The notes under the pieces are model-generated. The model was not told the DNA's origin, searched no databases, and saw nothing but the letters and a program-made list of their open reading frames with translations. A stretch of 64,000 nucleotides of DNA from Pachypanchax playfairii (lineage: Eukaryota > Chordata > Actinopteri > Cyprinodontiformes > Aplocheilidae). The translations under genes and the position numbers were made by a program. This document shows positions 28,301 to 40,239 of the stretch, piece by piece; position 1 is the first letter of the stretch, and the number at the start of each line of letters is the position of its first letter. The DNA is taken from assembly GCA_006937955.1 (NCBI GenBank), contig SSNP01000015.1:5424786-5488785 (forward strand), read 5' to 3'.

Positions 28301-29676
28301 TTTAAGAACAAAAAAATCTAAATAGGATCAATGCTGTCATATAAGTCCATCTATTGGCAAATAAATGATGTCCCATAATGAGAACTTTGTATTTAAATGT
28401 TGATGATGATCTGTTTTGGGGGATATTTTATCCTAAAGCTAAGTAAAGTCTATTAAAAAAATAATAACTCCTATATATCCAAAAGGAATACATATCAGTT
28501 CAAGAACTCACCTTTTAATTGTGACTAAGAAAAAAAGTATTTTTTCTTATGAACATTTATTTTCAGATTTTAGTATTTATGATTTTATATCAGAAATATT
28601 TGATGCCTCATCGATGCAAACACACTGATTTGAAAGGGCAGACTGATGAAACTCTGCACATAACATACATATTCCATTAGATAAAGATTAGACAGATGCT
28701 GACCTCTACAGGTATGATTTTGTCTTGCATTCTTGATGGATATCATTTCCCATTATCAGGCGTCAAATTGAAGCAAAACGGAATAAACTCTCGAGCAAAC
28801 CATCATCACTGAGCTGTGTTTGTGACCGTGGCTTCCTGCATGCTGTGGTTGCATGTTTTGAAATTTCAGTCAACAATAGGTCATTAAATTGAGCAAAAAT
28901 AATGAGCATGAGGTATGCTATGTAGGAAACTGGTGTTGCTAAGCCACTGATGGATAATAAAATGTCTCACAGGAGCCAAAATGCAGTGGCAGGAGCAAGA
29001 GGGAGGAAGACAGCTAAACCAAATAACGGGGCGATCAACCTCTACTGACAAACAGCCACAAGCTTGACTGAACTGGGAAAAATAAAGCGGTGGAGAAGAC
29101 ATGGTGGCAATGGAGCACAAAGTGGAGATGACAGCCTTTAGGACACAAGTGACAGCAATTGAGGGTAGACTGAGTACAAGTGAGTGTCAGGCAGAGGGAA
29201 TAGCCATACTGGTGCAACAAGCATTAATGGTGAGTGGCACATGAGCTGGAGACAGGGGTCTCTCTCTCTTTTCTCTCTTTCCTCTGTCTGTTCTGACTCA
29301 GACCTGTTGCTTACTGGTCTGCACACATTATCATGTTGCAATGAAAAAAGTTTTCAACCTTGTTTAGATAAGAAATGTTGATGGAGTTTGTGCAGATTTT
29401 TGAATATTCCACATCTTTTTTTTAATTTTATTTACCATTTATCTACCTGAAAACCCGTAGATAGTAACAACTATTTTAAAGACACACCATTACAATATTA
29501 CAACATCTAAATACATAAAAAATAAAACTTATCAGACTCAAAACACAACACATGCCATGTATCTGTCAGCTCATCAACATCTGTCTCACCTGTGCTCGAC
29601 CTCAGGCTGTCATTTGTGGCACCTGGCCACGCCCCTTTATAAAGAAGTTTCAGTCATTGTGTCATCAGCAGTTTTT
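25400..29676. other. Non-coding intergenic stretch
   Basis: No supported gene. The part at 26640-26940 is more GC-rich and encodes a short run (RAGRIASDTAHPGNQ, + strand) that recalls the end of fish LINE reverse transcriptases (an A-x-x-I-x-x-D-x-x-HPG pattern). It is broken around that run and could be an old LINE scrap. A T-rich low-complexity tract sits at 26520-26575. Confidence 0.4.
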
Positions 29677-29680
29677 TTAA

Positions 29681-30189
29681 GAGGCCATTTCATACAATTT
29701 TCAGGACTTTGTGGTTATTTCTTAAGTATTAACCAGTAATATGAAACATTTTTTATCTAAAAAACGTCAGGAGCAGCAGCTCGTTCATATTCATTATTCG
29801 AATTTGCTGGACTCAGATTGGCTAACAAACTAGCCTATGAGAGCAAGGTATACTGTTTCCTGCCCCGCTGCTCATGACAACAGTAGACATTCTCTCTTCC
29901 TGTTTGCTACGTCTTATGCTAACAGCTTTTAGCCAGCAGCATGCTAGGCGTGGTTTCAACTGTGGGAGCTGATGAATACTAACGAACAAAGGAGTCGTGA
30001 CGAAACAGATACAGCCCATTCAGACTCGGGAGAACTCGGGTGTTATCACCACCTGCGTAGTTTGAGAGATTAAAACTGAAAGAGAAGTTGTTGACCTGTT
30101 TTCACACCCAGTGTGAAGGTAAGAACACCTGTGGAGCTAAAATATTCAACAGAAACCTCAGAGAAATTGTTTTTAATGGAATGGCTTCT
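29681..30189 (+). mobile_element. TTAA-flanked MITE, copy A
   Basis: A 509-base element lies between two TTAA tetranucleotides (29677-29680 and 30190-30193). Its ends are imperfect inverted repeats: GAGGCCATTTCAT on the left, and GAAGCCATTCCAT read inward from the right. It shares its whole length with an inverted copy at 53966-54537. TTAA target duplication is the hallmark of piggyBac-type transposition, so a non-autonomous piggyBac-like element is the best guess. It has no coding capacity. Confidence 0.65.
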
Positions 30190-30193
30190 TTAA

Positions 30194-31705
30194 ATTGTTC
30201 TACCAAGTTCAGAAAAAAAAAAAATCCTGGTAGAAGATGAGCCAACCACAAGGACCACCACTTCCTGCTGGTTAATAAAAATGTCTATAAATCTGAGGAG
30301 TGTTTATCCAGTACAGCCTTACACATGGTGTTATTTCATTCTAAAAATTATAAAGTACACTGTGATGCATACTGCACACAAAATATAAACTGGATATTTA
30401 ATCTACATAACTAATAATCCATAGTCCAAAACATTTAAACATGTTTTATTGTCTGCAGGGAAATTTTCAATACTCCTTTTGAGCTAGAAATTAAACAACT
30501 AACTGACTTGTTGCTGAGAAGTAACTGCTCCACAGTTTAGGTCCAATCAGAGAACATTCATTTTGTCTTAGTTGTAGGAGCAACCAGAGTCAGCTGTCTT
30601 GCTGATCTCAGTGCTCTGGTAGGGCAGTAAGGCTGAAGGAGTTCAGACAAAAGAAGAGTTGCTCAGATATTTTAACATTTAAAAACAATCAATACAAGTT
30701 TAAACTGAATTTTAACATTCATATAAAACCGGTGAAGAGATGCATAATCTGGAGTTACACAGTTAAATTTCTGTTTTTCATCCAAGAGGCTGCAGCATTA
30801 CAATTATAAGTTGTTTAACAAGAGACTGATTGCAGTAATTTATGCATGACTTGATAAAAAACATGATTAACTCTCTCAGAATGATTTTGGGCAGGTAATT
30901 CTTGACTCGTTGCTAAAAGTCGCCGCTGACAGAAACTTGTTTTAATTTGCCTATCAAATTTTAAATCTGTAGTCTCTAAATCTTTAAAGTCAACAGTAAT
31001 CTGTAACATGTATGCGATGTTGTATTTGATAACACGACAAACGGATTCTGAAATTTATAGATTTCTTTTTTTCAAATAACTGAGAATCTCAGGGTGAAAT
31101 GAAAGTTTAATTGTTTTCTATAGGACGCCAACCATAAACAAGGAAATCAGAAGTGGTTTGGGGAAAACTGTGAAAGCCTTGGATTCAGAGAATCTACACA
31201 GTCAGAGTTTAAACCTTAAAGATCATAACCAAACATGAACATCTCTGTGAAGACCTGGGCATACCTGTACACCAGCTCTACCCAGTCATCCTTGTATATC
31301 CTGAAACTTTTAAAAAAAGACGAGGCAGATCCATATGGGGTCATTTCAAAGAAGACATGCACTGGCTGCTAATGTTGCTCTGTGCCAAACTTACAGAACT
31401 GGAACTTGGATTCTTCATCTTTGTTTTTGCAAAACCTTACAAAACATGTTGTTATGTTTCTGTGTGGAGTTTTACAGTGAAGTCTGAAAACTTTATGTGT
31501 TAAAAAAACAGCAGGTAAATCCCAGACCTGTTCTGAAAAGTGAAACTTGTCAAACTTTATCTACGTCAGAAACAAACATGAATACATTTTCAACTACTGT
31601 TACTTGTATATTCATAACATAAATTATAAAGGTATTGTGAAGAAGAAGAAACCAATCTAGGCAACAAATAGTCATGGTGAGAAAAAAAATGAAAAATTTT
31701 CAAAT
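30194..31705. other. Non-coding intergenic stretch
   Basis: No gene, RNA or clear repeat could be supported here. Confidence 0.45.
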
Positions 31706-31709
31706 TTTT

Positions 31710-32025
31710 GTAAAGTTCACGGTGGTTGTTCATGGGAATATTTGACCGCTCTTCCACAAGCTCATTTGTGAGTTCAAAAACTGATGCTGGATGAGAGGAC
31801 CTTGATCCCAAAGATTAAGATGAATTCATTTTCATTTGGAAGAACGTCAGGCGTCTATGCATGCCTGTCAAGCTGAACCACACCAATGGACCCTTGCTTT
31901 GGAACAGTAAGGGTCCGTCCTCAAACCACTCCACAATGTTGGCAGCATCAAATTGTACAAAAAGTCTTGATGTGCTGAAGCATGATGAGTTCCTTTCAGT
32001 GGAACAAAAGATTCTGGGAATAATT
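31710..32025 (-). pseudogene. Tc1/mariner transposase C-terminal relic
   Basis: Read on the minus strand in more than one frame, pieces match the end of fish Tc1-like transposases in the right order: VPLKGTHHASAHQDFLYNLM, then LPTLW, then DGPLLFQ, then PASVFELTNELVEERSNIP. The frame is shifted between pieces. The catalytic DDE/D part upstream and the terminal repeats are not seen. It is a dead 5'-truncated copy. Confidence 0.7.
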
Positions 32026-32106
32026 GTTTTGACTCTTCCACTTTCACTGCAGGAATCAGAAAGATTTTTACATAAAAAATATTCACTATTTTTTTTCTTC
32101 TTTTTC

Positions 32107-35100
32107 AAATTTTAAGATTTTAAATCTGGAGCAGGATAATGACCAAAAAAGCAGTGAGCAACAATATGTATGAAATAATAAAACATATGACTTTAAGGAT
32201 TTTTTTCAAAGTTTCTAAGTTATTATATGAGTCCCAAGTTAGAAAACAACAACATTGTAAAGGATTAAGATAATCAAAGTTCCCACGCTGTGTGTGACTC
32301 TGAAGGTAGCACAGGACTTCTGAAAGTGAATTTCTAAGCAAGATTGTAGTAGAAGTAATTATTTGTACTCTCCTCAGTTGACTTTGATGATACTGTTGTA
32401 AATAAGGGTAAAATATTGGGAGTTCTGTCTAAAATATGGGATGGCTTCACTGTCAGCTAAATGAGTAACTTTTTCATCCAACACATCCCCCAAAAAAATC
32501 TCTGTTGCCCTTATTTTGAGTGATGAGATATGTGAGAGCCTTCAACATTATTATACAACTTTAAATAAGTATGAGAAGATAACTTCTGTTGACTGATGCA
32601 AACATGCTGCTGCAGAAAAGTTTACATTCTAAAGCAGGTGGATGTTTTTGTTACCTTGATTTTAGTTTCACTCCAAAGTTCACAAAACTGTCTCAGTAAG
32701 AGTGAAGCATGACCCCACAGGGCTCAGTAAAAATACAGAAATACTACATCAAAACAGCAAAATTCACACCGCCCGTTCCCGCCAGATTTGTGTTGAGTCA
32801 CGCGGGACCCGATCCCAATGCAGCCCTCTAGTCCAGTCAATGTCCACTATAGCAAAGTTTCACTGTATTATCACAAACTCAGATCACCTTTATGGAACTT
32901 CATAAAACTCTTTTTGTTGAATACAGTTTTGAATGGCTGCAGTTTCCCTGCTGCAGACCCTCATTGCATTAAGACTGGCTGGCTCTGTGTTATTTTCTTT
33001 TCTGATGTCCGATGGACGTTTTTTCACCATTCCTCCTTAATCTTACGACATTTCAAATAAGAATGCAGAAAAACTGGTCTGTGCATCTGTTTTAAAAAGT
33101 TTATTTCAAGTAAGATATATTGTACTGACAAATAAAAAAAGGGCAAATAAATGCAATTTAAATAATAATGATTTTTTTAAAATAATGATTGAAAAAACTG
33201 CAATATTCAACAAATTTAATAAATCTAATTAGATGCATATGTAATCATACAGAAACACTCATATAGGTAATACAAAAAGACAATACTAAGTGCTGCAAAT
33301 CTGATGCAATATGTTTTCTGTAATCTGAGCTTAATATACAAGTGGACTGTCTTTGACAAAGACATAAACATAAACAGGATTCTATGTGAAAGAGAGGCCT
33401 GTTTTATTGGTACTTTCATTATCCGAATGCTTCTTCCATAGTTTGAAGACATGACGGCAGGCCTCGGGACAGCAGGTCCTAATGAAAATAACTTAGCTTC
33501 TGAGTTAGTTTCTGAGCTTGGTACCTTTTGTAGTGAAAAATAAATAACTGCAAGTGTACAAAGAGCTTGAACACATTTCTAAGCTTTGCCAGAACCAATT
33601 ACAGCCCGGGGAGTGTCAGCTGTCATGGATTCGCTTCCACACTTGTTTAAAAAAACATAAAAGCTAAATATTTTCACAAAAAAAGATTGTTATAGTGCTG
33701 TCAGATAAAAACATGAAGGTTTTCAGATTTTGCCATTGTTTTAAGTAAAGAACTGTTCCAAATTCTAAAATAATAAAAACTCTCTTAGACACAGTTGACA
33801 GATTCAACTTTTTCTTGAAGTCATTAAGATGAGCATGTAATCATAATGTAAAATAGTTTATTAGCTCCAGAGACAGAAATGCTATTATTACTATTCAGAC
33901 TTTTATACTCTGCTTTGATTAGTTGCATAATTTATACTATAAACTGCATTGCTTAGCAATTTTAAATGTTTTACAATCAGCTTTACCTTGACAAATTGCT
34001 TCATCATTTCTGGGAAAACATTAAGTTGTGAAATGGGTAATGTTTCTTACACAGCTGCCGTTTGAAACTGTCAAAGCACATAAAACTACAAGACCGTGAT
34101 GAGAAAACTATGAGCCAGCAACTGTTGAGTTGTCAATATTCCAACCAGTACTAAGAAACAGGATAAGTTTTCTATCGAGGTAACTTCAGGGTCACTTTGG
34201 GACTTACAGCATCACAAAGCTGGTTCATTTTTTACATGTTGTAACTAGGCATTGATGACTGTACATCCCCTAAATATACAAAAGTATATTTAAGTAAAAG
34301 AAAGTGAGATATTATCGTTTGTTACTAAAATATTGCAGCTTGCTATGAAGATAAAAACAAAACAACTGACCAACAAAAGCTAAGAAGTACACAAACTATG
34401 TAAAGGAAAGGTCTTGAGTCAGTAATTTAAACACAAAAACACTTTGACAAGAAGTGCTGATTTAAAACACTCAGACGTGCAATAGTCAAGTTGGCAAGTA
34501 ATGCAATGAAAAAGTTCTATATTTTTCATGCTGGCAATTGTTTTTTTAATTGTTAAATCTGAATCATCAGCAAAAAGGGGCAGCTGGATTTCTGTTTCTG
34601 AAATACTCGGCCCAGATAACCACCATCTTGTTTGTTTTACTTATTCAATCTGAAAGCATCTAAAGTATCTGTAAAGTATCTGAACCCTCTACTACACTGA
34701 CAACTCTGACCCATCCAGATCTTTCTGTAAAACTTCCAGTAATCAATAAGTTTACCTGTCCCATGTCAGCAGAGTCCAGTTATAAAACAATGGGAGGAAC
34801 TTGAAATGAAGATACAGAATACAAGAAAATTTGTTTTTAATTTAATTTAACTAAGACTTTTACCTGTTTTGTACCTGATGTTATGTGCTATTAGGCCCTT
34901 TCACGAAAAACAAAATAAAATCGGTCTTTCAAACCTTGGACATTGAGGAGTATCACAAGTGACAGCTTTGGTTTGATTAGATCTCTTGTTGTCAGCAGAT
35001 GGAATTACAACCTGACTCGGGACAAAGGAGGGTGAAGAAGGTAACTATTGTCTCAGTGTGTGGCAACTCATACAGGGATGAAAAAAGATGTCAAATGGTT

Positions 35101-35467
35101 TGTGTGGACAAACTGAGTTTAGATAAAAGATTTAATCAACCAAAAATATTTAGGCTCCCTTGTATGAGTTTACGGAGGAGAAGATTTGAACCATGGATCT
35201 TTTCAAAAACACTGACAGTTTGATTTTTCACAGCAGAAAAAGCAAAGATGGAACTGATAACTGGCCTGCAGGGTTGCCCCTGGTTGGATTGTTGTTAAAA
35301 AAAAGTGTTTTTTTTTTTTTCTTTACTGACATTTAAAAATGCCTGTTGTGATAGGAATTTATGCCTGAAAGTATAAAAGTTGTAGATGATTGCAGAAAAA
35401 AAAAAATGAAAATATATTTATTTTATTTTATTTTATTTTATTTTATTTTATTTTATTTTATTTTATT
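32107..35467. repeat. 3.36-kb duplicated block, copy 1
   Basis: This block recurs at 35478-38838 with a constant offset of 3371 bases and no difference that I could see, including the lengths of homopolymer runs. It contains no supported gene. Short frames at 32120-32341, 32702-32905, 32818-33060, 33225-33452 and 34999-35223 each appear twice only because of the duplication. It ends in an ATTTT pentanucleotide run that stops at the N gap. Confidence 0.92.
35417..35467. repeat. (ATTTT)n run abutting the gap
   Basis: About 10 units, cut off by the N run. The same run in copy 2 is about twice as long (38788-38886), so the assembler probably stopped inside the repeat. Confidence 0.9.
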
Positions 35468-35477
35468 NNNNNNNNNN
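35468..35477. other. Assembly gap (10 N)
   Basis: Exactly ten unknown bases, the usual placeholder for a gap of unspecified size, placed between the two copies of the duplicated block. Confidence 0.99.
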
Positions 35478-38400
35478 AAATTTTAAGATTTTAAATCTGG
35501 AGCAGGATAATGACCAAAAAAGCAGTGAGCAACAATATGTATGAAATAATAAAACATATGACTTTAAGGATTTTTTTCAAAGTTTCTAAGTTATTATATG
35601 AGTCCCAAGTTAGAAAACAACAACATTGTAAAGGATTAAGATAATCAAAGTTCCCACGCTGTGTGTGACTCTGAAGGTAGCACAGGACTTCTGAAAGTGA
35701 ATTTCTAAGCAAGATTGTAGTAGAAGTAATTATTTGTACTCTCCTCAGTTGACTTTGATGATACTGTTGTAAATAAGGGTAAAATATTGGGAGTTCTGTC
35801 TAAAATATGGGATGGCTTCACTGTCAGCTAAATGAGTAACTTTTTCATCCAACACATCCCCCAAAAAAATCTCTGTTGCCCTTATTTTGAGTGATGAGAT
35901 ATGTGAGAGCCTTCAACATTATTATACAACTTTAAATAAGTATGAGAAGATAACTTCTGTTGACTGATGCAAACATGCTGCTGCAGAAAAGTTTACATTC
36001 TAAAGCAGGTGGATGTTTTTGTTACCTTGATTTTAGTTTCACTCCAAAGTTCACAAAACTGTCTCAGTAAGAGTGAAGCATGACCCCACAGGGCTCAGTA
36101 AAAATACAGAAATACTACATCAAAACAGCAAAATTCACACCGCCCGTTCCCGCCAGATTTGTGTTGAGTCACGCGGGACCCGATCCCAATGCAGCCCTCT
36201 AGTCCAGTCAATGTCCACTATAGCAAAGTTTCACTGTATTATCACAAACTCAGATCACCTTTATGGAACTTCATAAAACTCTTTTTGTTGAATACAGTTT
36301 TGAATGGCTGCAGTTTCCCTGCTGCAGACCCTCATTGCATTAAGACTGGCTGGCTCTGTGTTATTTTCTTTTCTGATGTCCGATGGACGTTTTTTCACCA
36401 TTCCTCCTTAATCTTACGACATTTCAAATAAGAATGCAGAAAAACTGGTCTGTGCATCTGTTTTAAAAAGTTTATTTCAAGTAAGATATATTGTACTGAC
36501 AAATAAAAAAAGGGCAAATAAATGCAATTTAAATAATAATGATTTTTTTAAAATAATGATTGAAAAAACTGCAATATTCAACAAATTTAATAAATCTAAT
36601 TAGATGCATATGTAATCATACAGAAACACTCATATAGGTAATACAAAAAGACAATACTAAGTGCTGCAAATCTGATGCAATATGTTTTCTGTAATCTGAG
36701 CTTAATATACAAGTGGACTGTCTTTGACAAAGACATAAACATAAACAGGATTCTATGTGAAAGAGAGGCCTGTTTTATTGGTACTTTCATTATCCGAATG
36801 CTTCTTCCATAGTTTGAAGACATGACGGCAGGCCTCGGGACAGCAGGTCCTAATGAAAATAACTTAGCTTCTGAGTTAGTTTCTGAGCTTGGTACCTTTT
36901 GTAGTGAAAAATAAATAACTGCAAGTGTACAAAGAGCTTGAACACATTTCTAAGCTTTGCCAGAACCAATTACAGCCCGGGGAGTGTCAGCTGTCATGGA
37001 TTCGCTTCCACACTTGTTTAAAAAAACATAAAAGCTAAATATTTTCACAAAAAAAGATTGTTATAGTGCTGTCAGATAAAAACATGAAGGTTTTCAGATT
37101 TTGCCATTGTTTTAAGTAAAGAACTGTTCCAAATTCTAAAATAATAAAAACTCTCTTAGACACAGTTGACAGATTCAACTTTTTCTTGAAGTCATTAAGA
37201 TGAGCATGTAATCATAATGTAAAATAGTTTATTAGCTCCAGAGACAGAAATGCTATTATTACTATTCAGACTTTTATACTCTGCTTTGATTAGTTGCATA
37301 ATTTATACTATAAACTGCATTGCTTAGCAATTTTAAATGTTTTACAATCAGCTTTACCTTGACAAATTGCTTCATCATTTCTGGGAAAACATTAAGTTGT
37401 GAAATGGGTAATGTTTCTTACACAGCTGCCGTTTGAAACTGTCAAAGCACATAAAACTACAAGACCGTGATGAGAAAACTATGAGCCAGCAACTGTTGAG
37501 TTGTCAATATTCCAACCAGTACTAAGAAACAGGATAAGTTTTCTATCGAGGTAACTTCAGGGTCACTTTGGGACTTACAGCATCACAAAGCTGGTTCATT
37601 TTTTACATGTTGTAACTAGGCATTGATGACTGTACATCCCCTAAATATACAAAAGTATATTTAAGTAAAAGAAAGTGAGATATTATCGTTTGTTACTAAA
37701 ATATTGCAGCTTGCTATGAAGATAAAAACAAAACAACTGACCAACAAAAGCTAAGAAGTACACAAACTATGTAAAGGAAAGGTCTTGAGTCAGTAATTTA
37801 AACACAAAAACACTTTGACAAGAAGTGCTGATTTAAAACACTCAGACGTGCAATAGTCAAGTTGGCAAGTAATGCAATGAAAAAGTTCTATATTTTTCAT
37901 GCTGGCAATTGTTTTTTTAATTGTTAAATCTGAATCATCAGCAAAAAGGGGCAGCTGGATTTCTGTTTCTGAAATACTCGGCCCAGATAACCACCATCTT
38001 GTTTGTTTTACTTATTCAATCTGAAAGCATCTAAAGTATCTGTAAAGTATCTGAACCCTCTACTACACTGACAACTCTGACCCATCCAGATCTTTCTGTA
38101 AAACTTCCAGTAATCAATAAGTTTACCTGTCCCATGTCAGCAGAGTCCAGTTATAAAACAATGGGAGGAACTTGAAATGAAGATACAGAATACAAGAAAA
38201 TTTGTTTTTAATTTAATTTAACTAAGACTTTTACCTGTTTTGTACCTGATGTTATGTGCTATTAGGCCCTTTCACGAAAAACAAAATAAAATCGGTCTTT
38301 CAAACCTTGGACATTGAGGAGTATCACAAGTGACAGCTTTGGTTTGATTAGATCTCTTGTTGTCAGCAGATGGAATTACAACCTGACTCGGGACAAAGGA

Positions 38401-38838
38401 GGGTGAAGAAGGTAACTATTGTCTCAGTGTGTGGCAACTCATACAGGGATGAAAAAAGATGTCAAATGGTTTGTGTGGACAAACTGAGTTTAGATAAAAG
38501 ATTTAATCAACCAAAAATATTTAGGCTCCCTTGTATGAGTTTACGGAGGAGAAGATTTGAACCATGGATCTTTTCAAAAACACTGACAGTTTGATTTTTC
38601 ACAGCAGAAAAAGCAAAGATGGAACTGATAACTGGCCTGCAGGGTTGCCCCTGGTTGGATTGTTGTTAAAAAAAAGTGTTTTTTTTTTTTTCTTTACTGA
38701 CATTTAAAAATGCCTGTTGTGATAGGAATTTATGCCTGAAAGTATAAAAGTTGTAGATGATTGCAGAAAAAAAAAAATGAAAATATATTTATTTTATTTT
38801 ATTTTATTTTATTTTATTTTATTTTATTTTATTTTATT
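35478..38838. repeat. 3.36-kb duplicated block, copy 2
   Basis: Matches 32107-35467 base for base wherever compared. It starts immediately after the N run. Copy 1 is joined to unique sequence on its left and this copy on its right, the arrangement expected when two overlapping contigs are placed side by side without merging. Confidence 0.92.
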
Positions 38839-38886
38839 TTATTTTATTTTATTTTATTTTATTTTATTTTATTTTATTTTATTTTT
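38788..38886. repeat. (ATTTT)n microsatellite
   Basis: About 20 tandem pentanucleotide units, ending in unique sequence. This is the full-length form of the run truncated at 35467. Confidence 0.93.
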
Positions 38887-39904
38887 ATTGTATAAATATC
38901 TATTTTAAGTTCATTTAAAACAAAGGAATCACCAAACATACTGTATATGATGACATCACACTTTAGAAATGTGTTTATTTTAATGGGTGTATTTGCATTT
39001 TTCACAGATTTTCTGATATGACAAATATGATGAAGGGCCATGAAAAAATAGTATATAATCTTTTTTTTTTTTTTTTGCAAAAAAATGTTTCCCCAAGTGG
39101 TCTACTGTTTTTAAATCCCCACAGTTTAGAAACCAATAACAGTTACAATTAGGTAATTTTAAAGAACAGCACATTTTATACCAAGCTCATTGAATGTTTA
39201 CATCTAAAGTACAGACCCTTAGAGTGTCTGCTTATTTATTTTTTTAATTCTTACAATTTCATAAAGATTTCCATTTCATGCTTTGTGATGAAAAAATAAC
39301 ATAATAAAAGAGGTTTAAAAAGCAAATAATTGGTTCAAGAAGCAGATTAAAGTCAGATGGGAGCAATCTCAGCACTGTAGTCAGCAGTCTGTCTACTTCT
39401 ATCTGTCTCCTCTGTAAAAGCAGTGACCACAGCAAGAGAAGAGAGGAGAAGCCTTTCAAATTGGCTGTCTTACATCTCATCCTCTCAGGGAAGAATACTG
39501 AGCTACAAAGACTGAGCAGTCCTTTTTCCTCATGTATGGTGGTGCGCCGTGCTGCAGAGACATCTGTTTGCTGCTGGGTTAATTGTTGTACTTTCCTTCC
39601 ATATCCAGCAGTGACCTGAATTACTCAGTAATCTTCTAGTTTGATTTGAAAGAGCCACTTCCTTGTCCACGTGCATGTGTCCTCATCATCTGGTGTTTAC
39701 ATGTGAATGTAAAAATGACCTGCTGGAACAAATAAGGCGGGTGCCTATCAGATAGTGGACAACTAAATCAACAGGGATCACAAACTTCTTATTCATATTT
39801 ATGTTTATATTATTTAGTTGACTGAAATATCAGTTTATTTCATAAAGTGTCTAAAAAATTCTGTAAAGCTCATGTTAGGAACCAGAATGTTTAACCTTTT
39901 AAAT
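38887..39904. other. Non-coding intergenic stretch
   Basis: No supported gene. A 16-base T run lies at about 39061-39076. Confidence 0.45.
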
Positions 39905-40232
39905 TTGAATAGACAGACAGACTGATCCATTCATCCAGCCATCTATTACCCACTTCTTCCTGTTCAGGGTAGCTGGTGTCTATCGTCATAGGGTGAGAGG
40001 CGGGGTTACATCCTGGACAGGTCACCATTCCATCACTGGGCCACATATAGACAGACACTCACATCAACAGACAATTTAGAACAGCCAATTAACCTCAACT
40101 GGACTGTCAGAGGAAGTAAGAGTCCCTGGAGAAAACCCATGCATGCCAACTCCATGCAGAAAGGCCCCAGCCCTGATCTGAACCCTTCTCACTGCAAGGC
40201 AACAGTGCTACCCACTGCTCCACCATGCAGCT
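39905..40232 (-). mobile_element. L2-type fish repeat, copy 2
   Basis: On the minus strand it reads GCATGGTGGAGCAGTGGGTA, GCACTGTTGCCTTGCAGTGA, GGCTGGGGCCTTTCTG, GGTTAATTGGCTGTTC, then GGTGACCTGTCCAGGATGTA and GAGGCGGGGTT on the + strand. This is the well-known fish repeat of which 18265-18545 is an older copy in the other orientation. It is better preserved than copy 1. Family assignment is from memory. Confidence 0.65.
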
Positions 40233-40239
40233 CCAGAAC

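Noticed and set aside
32120..38594. Paired identical frames treated as a small gene family
   Set aside because: They are the same non-coding block present twice across an assembly gap.
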